Shown piece after piece: positions 1-5,174 of a DNA stretch of 5,174 bases. Source of the DNA: an uncultured bacterium (lineage in GTDB: Bacteria > Planctomycetota > UBA1135 > GCA-002686595); assembly GCA_913058555.1 (NCBI GenBank), contig CAJXRJ010000555.1, positions 1 through 5,174 of the forward strand, read 5' to 3'. Every line of letters begins with the position of its first letter. The first letter of the stretch is position 1. Both the position numbers and the translations under genes were made by a program. The notes under the pieces are model-generated. The model saw nothing but the letters and a program-made list of their open reading frames with translations. It was not told where the DNA came from and did no database searches.

Positions 1-26
1 CAGCGTCAGATGTGTATAAGAGACAG
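1..26 (+). other. Residual Illumina Nextera adapter (artefact, not genomic)
   Basis: Bases 8-26 read AGATGTGTATAAGAGACAG, the 19-bp Tn5 mosaic end used in Nextera libraries, and bases 1-7 match the end of the read-1 adapter that precedes it. Genomic sequence therefore starts at about base 27. The ATG at 10-12 inside the adapter opens an in-frame path into the symporter gene and yields a spurious N-terminus beginning MCIRDR. On the opposite strand the adapter gives the equally typical spurious ending SLIHI. The sequence match is seen directly; the adapter identity is established knowledge. Confidence 0.98.
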
Positions 27-111
27 AAGGGAACGAGTCTCATGTTGTTTTGCGAGTTTGGAGAAACGTGCCCGGATGGAACTGCGGGGCGCCACTAACG
101 TGGGCGGTCCC

Positions 112-1881
112 ATGCGGCTAACGAATCTCGACTGGGCGATCATCGCAGCATACTTTCTCCTCGCGCTAGCTGTGGGCCTCTGGGCGTCACGCCGCAGCGC
201 TGGGACGGCCAAAGGCTATTTTCTCGCAGGAAGGGACATGCCGTGGTGGCTCCTCGGGGTCAGCATGGTCGCGACGACCTTCTCGGCGGACACGCCGAAC
301 CTCGTGACGGATCTTGTGCGATCCAAGGGCGTAGCCGGCAACTGGGCCTGGTGGGCGTTCCTGCCCACAGGGATGCTGACGGTCTTCGTCTACGCCCGTC
401 TCTGGCGCCGTAGCGAGGTGATGACCGACATCGAGTTCTACGAGTTGCGCTACGGCGGGCGATCGGCCGCGTTCCTGCGGGGCTTTCGCGCGCTCTACTT
501 AGGGTTCGTTTTTAACGTCATGGTCATGGCGGCCGTGAGCCTCGCGGCCATCAAGCTCGGCGCTATCTTGCTCGGTTGGCCCGGTTGGCAGACGCTGCTT
601 GTGGCGGGGTCCGTGACGCTCGCTTACGCGGGCCTTGGCGGCCTGCGGGCGGTGATCCTGACGGACTTTGTCCAGTTCATCCTCGCGATGGTGGGGGCGG
701 TGTGGGCGGCGGTACACATCCTCGGACACGAGCAGATCGGAGGACTCTCTGGCTTGCTTGAGCATCCGAACGTCATACCCAAGCTGGCGATGTTCCCCGA
801 CTTCTCCAGCGCGGAGTCCTGGGTCCCGCTGATGCTGGTGCCCCTCGCGGTCCAGTGGTGGGCAAGTTATTACCCGGGCGCAGAGCCCGGCGGCGGCGGC
901 TATATCGCCCAGCGCATGTTCTCCGCTCGGAATGAGGGGGGCGCGGTCAAGGCCACGCTCTTCTTCAACGTCGCGCACTACGCCCTGCGCCCCTGGCCGT
1001 GGATCCTGGTGGCCCTGGCGTCCTTGGTGATCTATCCCGAGCTCAGCGGGATTGCCCAGACGTTCAACATTCCCGCGGACAAGGTGGGGGACGACCTCGC
1101 GTATCCCGCGATGCTGAGTCTTCTGCCAGCGGGACTCCTCGGGCTCGTCACGGCGTCGCTCTTGGCGGCGTTCATGAGCACGATGAGCACGCAGCTCAAC
1201 CTTGGCGCGAGCTATCTCGTCAACGACTTCTGGGTTCGATTCGTCCGGCCGGATGCCGACGACAAGGAGAAGGTCACGGCGGGCCGCGTGGCGACCGTCC
1301 TTTCTCTGGTGCTTGGGTGTGGCCTTGGCCTTCAGCTCACCAGCGCGGGTCAGGCCTTCGATCTCCTGCTGCTTCTCGGCGCGGGCACCGGCGGGATCTA
1401 CATCCTTCGCTGGTTCTGGTGGCGCATCAACGCGGTCACGGAGATCGTGGCGATGGTGGCCTCGCTCATCGTCGCCTACGTGTTCACGTTCCAGCTAGAG
1501 TCCCTCGCGGCCCATGAGAAGCTGGCCTACGGCGCGCTCACGACGACGGCGATTTGGTTCCTTGCCGCATTCATGACGGGCAAAGAGTCCGACGAAACGC
1601 TGCAGCGGTTTGTCGACACCGTTCGGCCGGGTGGACCTGGTTGGGCGAAGTACCCCGAATCGCAGGGCAGCGACAAGAGCGAACCGTGGCCCGTGCCGCG
1701 GGGACTCTTCCAGGCGTTCCTCGGCTGCGTCGGGGTCTACGCCGCGTTGATCGGGACGGGTCACCTGCTGTATGGAGCCACCGGGATGGGGACCTGGCTC
1801 ATCGTGCTGAGCGCAGCCAGCGCATTGGGGCTGATCAAGCTGGCGTCGTCCGGCGGTAACAACGAGGCCGCCGCCCGATAG
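112..1881 (+). CDS. Sodium:solute symporter family (SSS) membrane transporter
   Basis: The gene encodes a 589-residue inner-membrane protein of the solute:sodium symporter family (TC 2.A.21, LeuT fold), which drives substrate uptake with the sodium gradient. About 13 to 15 hydrophobic helices are visible, for example near residues 5-25, 45-60, 80-97, 183-203, 283-306, 335-355, 391-410, 441-460 and 531-577. Family-like motifs include GYFLAGRDMPWW (35-46), FSADTP (57-62) in the second helix, an NW-WWAF stretch (77-83), YPGAEPGGGGY (254-264), HYALRPWPWILV (289-300) and STMSTQLN (356-363). The last lies in the helix where the family's Na2-site Ser/Thr residues occur. The substrate cannot be read from sequence; sugar, amino acid or another organic solute are all possible. 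The start at 112 places LDWAII near the N-terminus, as in relatives, but has no clear Shine-Dalgarno sequence. ATG at 76, with GGAG at 60-63, would add 12 residues and is a real alternative. The frame also runs back into adapter sequence, so an extension beginning before base 27 is false. The promoter region is cut off by the contig end. Length is normal and no frameshift is apparent. Confidence 0.93.
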   Translation: MRLTNLDWAIIAAYFLLALAVGLWASRRSAGTAKGYFLAGRDMPWWLLGVSMVATTFSADTPNLVTDLVRSKGVAGNWAWWAFLPTGMLTVFVYARLWRRSEVMTDIEFYELRYGGRSAAFLRGFRALYLGFVFNVMVMAAVSLAAIKLGAILLGWPGWQTLLVAGSVTLAYAGLGGLRAVILTDFVQFILAMVGAVWAAVHILGHEQIGGLSGLLEHPNVIPKLAMFPDFSSAESWVPLMLVPLAVQWWASYYPGAEPGGGGYIAQRMFSARNEGGAVKATLFFNVAHYALRPWPWILVALASLVIYPELSGIAQTFNIPADKVGDDLAYPAMLSLLPAGLLGLVTASLLAAFMSTMSTQLNLGASYLVNDFWVRFVRPDADDKEKVTAGRVATVLSLVLGCGLGLQLTSAGQAFDLLLLLGAGTGGIYILRWFWWRINAVTEIVAMVASLIVAYVFTFQLESLAAHEKLAYGALTTTAIWFLAAFMTGKESDETLQRFVDTVRPGGPGWAKYPESQGSDKSEPWPVPRGLFQAFLGCVGVYAALIGTGHLLYGATGMGTWLIVLSAASALGLIKLASSGGNNEAAAR

Positions 1882-1898
1882 ATCGGACGGCGGCCTCG
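1863..1898. terminator. Strong hairpin between convergent genes, probable terminator
   Basis: An 11-bp perfect stem pairs CGAGGCCGCCG (1863-1873) with CGGCGGCCTCG (1888-1898). After one C/A mismatch it continues as CCGA/TCGG (1875-1878 with 1883-1886), closing on a TAGA loop. The loop contains the symporter stop codon (1879-1881), so the last five sense codons form the 5' arm. Read on the minus strand, the hairpin is followed at once by TTGTT, a short U-tract, and lies 36 bases past the stop of the leftward gene. This fits intrinsic termination of that gene. On the plus strand it is followed by CC and seven Gs, with no U-tract, so termination of the symporter transcript there is less certain. 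Confidence 0.7.
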
Positions 1899-1910
1899 CC
1901 GGGGGGGAGC

Positions 1911-1925
1911 GCCGTGGATCACGGC
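1911..1925. repeat. Small inverted repeat (second hairpin) in convergent intergenic region
   Basis: GCCGTG and CACGGC form a perfect 6-bp inverted repeat around a GAT triplet. It begins 9 bases past the stop of the leftward secretin-like gene and 12 bases from the larger hairpin. With a three-base loop and no U-tract it is weak as a terminator by itself. It may stabilise a 3' end, or may simply reflect GC-rich sequence. Confidence 0.4.
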
Positions 1926-1934
1926 CAGCGCCGG

Positions 1935-3698
1935 TCACCTTACGGCACGGACCTTCAGCTCAACGCGCTGTCCTTTGCCAGACTCATCGCCGAGCAGGAT
2001 CGTCCAGCCGCCGCCGGGCTCTTGAGCCTTCGTGCCGCTGTCGTTCAGGATCAGCATCTCGGAGGTGATCTTCCTCATGCCGTCGGTTCCAAAGATATTG
2101 AGGTCGCTCTCGTCGATGTCGGTGCTGAGGCTGCCTTGGATCGAGTACGCGAGCCTGCCCCCCTGAAGCTGGACCAGGGATATGGAAGCCCGCAGCCCTT
2201 CGAAGTGAGTCTTGATGATGGGATCGTGGCACGCGGCGAACTGAGCGACCTCCACATCGTTCTCGACTGCGATGAGCCTCTCCGATCCAGCTGAGACCCC
2301 GGCAGTCCGGCCGCTCGTCAAGCCGAGGGCGCCGATCTGGGAAAGGGGCTGGTCGTCCGCGGAGGCTGAGATTTGGACGTTGAGACGGGAAGCGCTTTGC
2401 TGGAACGATGCAGCGACACATTCCCGCAGCTTGTTCACGTTGGCGCTCGGGACGGTGATCAGGACCGACCCAGCAATCTCAGCCACTTCGGCGAAACTCG
2501 TGTAGCTGTCGACGCGTTCCATGAAGCGCGTATCGGCGCCAAAGACCTCTGCAGAGACGATGTGGTTGCCGAATTCGTTGGTGTCCAGCTCTGTGTCCCG
2601 GGACTTCGCCGTGCCGAATTCGCTCAAGCGGAGGCCGGGTATCGCCGTGGATCCCGCGGGGCCGGCCCAGAGGACGTGCTTCTCACCGATGGGGCTCGTG
2701 GCTCCATCGATCGAGACGTTGATGCCTTTGGGCAGGCAGATCGCGACACACTCTCGCTTGCCTTCGCCCATGGCGTTGACGGACAGCACCATGGCTTCCC
2801 CTGGCAGGAGTTCGATCTCGCCCGCGGCGACGCCCCCGAGGAGCCCGAACGTCTCCTCCCACTCAAACCCCGTCATGGTGCGCATACCGCCGCTCTCTGT
2901 GGAGAGGGTGAATTCACCGGACGCGGTGTGTCCGTTCGATCCTGCGTGGCGGCTGGAGCTCAGGGCGTAGGCAAGCTGAACACCCCGGCCGTTCCGGGTG
3001 GCCATGGCCCAAAGGCTCGTGCCGCTTGAGAGCTGCTGGACCACCGTGTCCGAAACGGCCGCGCCCTGGGCGATCTGGATATCGACCCCGATGATCACGT
3101 CGTGTTCCACAACATCGTGGAGCTGGTTCAGCGATCCGGGGAGGAGTTGCATCGTACGCCTTGATCTCAGTTCCCCCGCGCGGGCAACGTGCTGGTCGAG
3201 CGCGTCGATCGAGACGATGCCCGACGGCCCATCTCCCGAGTCTTCGAAGCGCACCACCCGGACAGGCGTCGAGTCGAAGACCGTCTTCTCGACGAGCTTC
3301 ACGAGCGCTGCGAACTCCTCCAGCACAGCCGGCGGGCCGACGACTTCTAGCACGTTGCCCGACACGAACTCGATCGACTCGAGCTGGTCCATTCGGTGTT
3401 CCGAGAAGATCTGGACGAGGGCTTCATCCGGGGAAAAATCGAACCCCATCTCTTCGACTTCTTGGTTGCCCTTCCCGGGCAACGGGCGCATCAGTGGCAG
3501 GATCGAAATCTCGGCCATCGGCTGGACTGTCGTCGAACGGGCGAGCTTGAGAGCGCTCAGATCGAATCGGCGTCGTGCGAGCACCTCGGAATCTGAGTCC
3601 ACCGAGGGGGCCGTCGTTGGGGCGGGGGCGGTCCAATCCACAGAGGTGGCGCCAGCGAGCAGCAATGGCATTCCAAGGGTCAAGGTAGTGATATGCAT
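1935..3698 (-). CDS. Predicted exported protein with two secretin-like modules
   Basis: This 587-residue protein resembles secretins (GspD/PulD superfamily) but has an unusual layout. Residues 1-20 look like a short signal sequence (MHITTLTLGMPLLLAGATSV), followed by a Pro/Thr/Ser-rich linker to about 35. Residues 85-151 resemble a secretin N-domain (alpha/beta; core GNVLEVVGPPAVLEEF at 114-129). Residues 199-322 form a beta-rich segment with DIQIAQGAAVSD (206-217), LAY (242-244), GMRTMT (271-276) and PGEAMVL (299-305). The pattern returns in the same order: GSVLITVPSANV (410-421), DVEVAQFAACHDP (481-493), LAY (516-518), GMRKIT (540-545) and PGGGWTILLGD (561-571). The DVE-AQ-A--DP pattern and the PGGG-T-LLG ending match what I recall of C-terminal secretin domains in planctomycete-like proteins. 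Secretins form outer-membrane export pores; two diverged copies in one chain, without a clear chain of N-domains, argue against a standard type II secretion channel. A structural envelope role is possible but unproven. ATG at 3698 starts the signal sequence, though no Shine-Dalgarno sequence is evident. The solenoid gene lies upstream on the same strand, 114 bases away. Confidence 0.85.
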   Translation of the reverse strand: MHITTLTLGMPLLLAGATSVDWTAPAPTTAPSVDSDSEVLARRRFDLSALKLARSTTVQPMAEISILPLMRPLPGKGNQEVEEMGFDFSPDEALVQIFSEHRMDQLESIEFVSGNVLEVVGPPAVLEEFAALVKLVEKTVFDSTPVRVVRFEDSGDGPSGIVSIDALDQHVARAGELRSRRTMQLLPGSLNQLHDVVEHDVIIGVDIQIAQGAAVSDTVVQQLSSGTSLWAMATRNGRGVQLAYALSSSRHAGSNGHTASGEFTLSTESGGMRTMTGFEWEETFGLLGGVAAGEIELLPGEAMVLSVNAMGEGKRECVAICLPKGINVSIDGATSPIGEKHVLWAGPAGSTAIPGLRLSEFGTAKSRDTELDTNEFGNHIVSAEVFGADTRFMERVDSYTSFAEVAEIAGSVLITVPSANVNKLRECVAASFQQSASRLNVQISASADDQPLSQIGALGLTSGRTAGVSAGSERLIAVENDVEVAQFAACHDPIIKTHFEGLRASISLVQLQGGRLAYSIQGSLSTDIDESDLNIFGTDGMRKITSEMLILNDSGTKAQEPGGGWTILLGDESGKGQRVELKVRAVR

Positions 3699-3720
3699 GT
3701 CGGTCGTGTCGTTGGGAACT

Positions 3721-3737
3721 GGGCCCCGATAAGGCCC
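3721..3737. repeat. Short inverted repeat in the leader of the secretin-like gene
   Basis: GGGCC (3721-3725) and GGCCC (3733-3737) can pair as a 5-bp stem with a 7-base loop. It lies 22 bases before the start codon at 3698 and abuts the 13-bp tandem repeats. No U-tract follows on the minus strand, so it is a poor intrinsic terminator for the upstream gene. It could be a leader hairpin or part of an operator, but it is small and may be chance in GC-rich DNA. Confidence 0.35.
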
Positions 3738-3776
3738 GGCGAAAAGTGACGGCGAAAAGTGACGGCGGAAAGTGAT
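3738..3776. repeat. Three tandem 13-bp direct repeats upstream of the secretin-like gene
   Basis: Two identical units, GGCGAAAAGTGAC at 3738-3750 and 3751-3763, are followed without a gap by a diverged third, GGCGGAAAGTGAT at 3764-3776, which differs at two positions. In the direction of the leftward gene the unit reads GTCACTTTTCGCC. The array ends 39 bases before the start codon, a plausible place for a regulator to bind. A 13-bp period is not a whole helical turn, so successive sites would not lie on the same DNA face. No sigma-70-like promoter with normal spacing could be found around it. An operator role is inference; slippage-generated repetition is the simple alternative. Confidence 0.75.
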
Positions 3777-3812
3777 TCGGATGGGGATGAACAGTGGGTG
3801 GCGGCGCGCCGG

Positions 3813-5174
3813 TCAGAACGAGCCCTGTGCCATGCGGGCGCGGGCCTTCTCGATCGAACGCGTGAGCCGCGCATGCTTGACTTGCACGCTGCCGCTGCGG
3901 GAGAGCACGCGGGCGATGTGGGGAGGAGGCTCTTCTGCGGACCGGAGGGCAATGAGCCAAGCAGCGGCGGACACCCGGGCGTCCGTGTCGCCGCGAAGGG
4001 CCGAGATCGTCTGTTTGAGTTCGGGCAGGAGCTTGGCGCCCCGGGGGCCGCAGGTCTCCGCTAGGAGAAGCAGCGCTCCGCTGCGGGTCTCGGAGTAGAT
4101 CTCGGCGTTGGCGCTGAGCCCGCCGAGGATCCGTTGCCCCTCCACATGCAGGGTGTCACCGGCCCCTCGCACGAAGGCATCGAGTAGGAGCTCCGCCTTC
4201 TCATTTGCCTGGAAGGCATCTTCGAAGACCGCGCCAAGAACCCGGGCAGAGCCGGCGCGCGCCATGGCCATCCAGGCGGACTCTTCCATGGAGTCCCGAA
4301 GGTCTCTGGATCGGGTGGCACCCAGAAGGGCTAGCACCGGTTCAGGGCCCTCGATGGCGGCGAGTGTTTTGGCGCTCCCTTCGACGTTCTCTTCGAGGGC
4401 CCGAAGGACGAACGGGATCGCACTCGTGGCGCCGGACCGCTCGACGGCCTGGAGCAAGCGCTTGCCGCGGCGATCCGAGGGGCGTGAGGTTCGGGCTGCC
4501 GCGAGCACTGGTTCGAGGGAACTGACGGCACCCTCTTCACCGGCCCATGCGTCCAGCCAAGGGGTCTCCCCGCTCTGGAGGAACATGTCGAGCAACTGCT
4601 CCGCGGAGTCGCTGGAGCCAGCACTGATGACGGCGGCCGCGAGGGCCGCGTCGCCGCGGGCCCGGGGCAGGTTCTCAAGATCCAGGTGTCCCTCCTTGGC
4701 GGCCGCGAAGAGGACGGCGCGGGCGGTCTCCCCTGGGGTCATGACTTGGGTGGTCTGTCCCTGAACGGGGTCAGCGGCACTGCCTTCGGAGAGCCCGAGG
4801 GACCACAGCGCTGCGAGACCCGCGCCGCCGCGATCTACGAGGGCCCAGGCACCTGCGGAGCCCACATCCCCCAGGGAACGCTTCAGGAGAATTCGATCCC
4901 GGGCGTCGGCCCTTGGGCCCAGGAAGCGTGCCGCGAGGGCCGCCTGGGCGCGGAGCTCGGCGTTGGCCGTTGGGTCCAGCCGCAGGACCACCCGGGCGGC
5001 GCGGCGAGGGTCGCCGAGGGCCGATTCCACGGACGCGGCGAATTCGACTCCGCCGCCCGCTTGGGCCGCTTCGAACTTCTGGGCTGTGGCGGCCTCCACG
5101 AGGGCCAGGCGGAAGCCCTCGATCTCTTCCGCCGTGAGGGGGAGAACCTGGGGCTCGGGCGCAGGGGGGACGGG
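3813..5174 (-). CDS. HEAT-like alpha-solenoid protein, 5'-truncated by the window edge
   Basis: At least 453 residues are visible and the frame is still open at 5174, so the true start lies outside the window. A GTG at 5097-5099 could be taken as the start, but 25 further in-frame codons precede it. They encode a Pro-rich stretch (PVPPAPEPQVLPL) and a helix (TAEEIEGFRLAL) that continues smoothly into the rest, so the GTG is probably internal. The remainder is rich in Ala, Leu, Arg and Glu, arranged as repeated short amphipathic helices such as ELRAQAALAARFLG, IPFVLRALEENVEG and DARVSAAAWLIALRSAEE. This is typical of HEAT or armadillo-type solenoids that act as protein-binding scaffolds. No catalytic motif, metal site or membrane helix is visible. 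The protein ends in a basic tail (residues LTRSIEKARARMAQGSF). A Pro-rich lead-in could be a linker after a signal peptide or another domain, but that part is missing. It is co-oriented with the downstream secretin-like gene and might be cotranscribed. The specific function is unknown. Confidence 0.85.
   Translation of the reverse strand, partial: PVPPAPEPQVLPLTAEEIEGFRLALVEAATAQKFEAAQAGGGVEFAASVESALGDPRRAARVVLRLDPTANAELRAQAALAARFLGPRADARDRILLKRSLGDVGSAGAWALVDRGGAGLAALWSLGLSEGSAADPVQGQTTQVMTPGETARAVLFAAAKEGHLDLENLPRARGDAALAAAVISAGSSDSAEQLLDMFLQSGETPWLDAWAGEEGAVSSLEPVLAAARTSRPSDRRGKRLLQAVERSGATSAIPFVLRALEENVEGSAKTLAAIEGPEPVLALLGATRSRDLRDSMEESAWMAMARAGSARVLGAVFEDAFQANEKAELLLDAFVRGAGDTLHVEGQRILGGLSANAEIYSETRSGALLLLAETCGPRGAKLLPELKQTISALRGDTDARVSAAAWLIALRSAEEPPPHIARVLSRSGSVQVKHARLTRSIEKARARMAQGSF

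Noticed and set aside
10..111. Start of the symporter at the ATG at base 10
   Set aside because: This ATG belongs to the Nextera adapter, and the first residues MCIRDR are its translation. It is not a biological start.
499..978. Minus-strand frame within the symporter gene (159 codons)
   Set aside because: It is rich in Arg, His and Asp with no domain, and lies wholly inside a well-supported transporter gene.
1901..1907. Run of seven Gs as a sign of frameshift or assembly error
   Set aside because: It lies between the two convergent stop codons, so an indel there would not affect either gene.
2412..2756. Exact repeated pentapeptide RECVA in the secretin-like protein (residues 315-319 and 425-429)
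   Set aside because: The two copies do not correspond in the alignment of the two modules: one is near the end of the first module and the other in the N-domain-like part of the second. Coincidence is likely.
1935..3698. Firm assignment as a type II secretion GspD channel
   Set aside because: The duplicated, diverged modules, the lack of a clear series of N-domains and the absence of other type II secretion genes in the window do not support this.
2998..3732. Long open frame on the plus strand opposite the secretin-like gene (244 codons)
   Set aside because: Its translation is dominated by Ser, Thr and Arg with no recognisable motif. The minus-strand frame has a signal sequence, secretin-like motifs and an internal duplication. 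It is a shadow frame in GC-rich DNA.
3738..3776. CRISPR array or plasmid iterons
   Set aside because: The 13-bp units are directly adjacent with no spacers, which excludes CRISPR. No replication initiator gene or AT-rich origin region is nearby.
3802..3811. Perfect 10-bp palindrome CGGCGCGCCG next to the stop of the solenoid gene
   Set aside because: It has no loop to form a hairpin and no U-tract. Such short GC palindromes are expected by chance at this base composition.
4108..4764. Long open frame on the plus strand opposite the solenoid gene (218 codons)
   Set aside because: It is Ser/Arg/Ala-rich and low in complexity, as expected from antisense reading of an Ala/Leu/Glu-rich helical protein. 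No ribosome binding site or motif supports it.

Overview
The window is the end of a high-GC contig, almost certainly from a metagenome or draft assembly. Its first 26 bases are not biological: they match the Illumina Nextera adapter, including the 19-bp Tn5 mosaic end. No RNA genes, transposons or CRISPR arrays are visible. The organism cannot be fixed from the sequence. The GC-rich coding, an SSS-type symporter of a subtype I associate with Planctomycetota, Verrucomicrobiota and Bacteroidota, and an exported secretin-related protein suggest a diderm bacterium, perhaps a planctomycete. That placement is inference.

Layout: 1-26 is residual adapter. A complete sodium:solute symporter gene runs rightward (112-1881, with a possible start at 76). 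A convergent intergenic region follows (1882-1934) with two hairpins; the larger one holds the symporter stop codon in its loop and looks like a terminator for the leftward gene. A leftward gene (3698 to 1935) encodes a 587-residue predicted exported protein built from two copies of a secretin-like module. Its 114-bp upstream gap carries three tandem 13-bp repeats and a small hairpin. Upstream on the same strand is a 5'-truncated gene (3813-5174, open to the window edge) for an alpha-helical, HEAT-like repeat protein.

The two leftward genes are co-oriented and may be cotranscribed, although a 114-bp gap with its own repeats also fits separate control of the secretin-like gene. The symporter is convergent to them and probably unrelated in function. 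The most interesting items are the duplicated secretin-like architecture, the tandem 13-bp repeats in front of that gene, and the stop-codon-in-loop hairpin between the convergent genes. The adapter is the most important quality issue, because it creates a false N-terminus beginning MCIRDR on the symporter.
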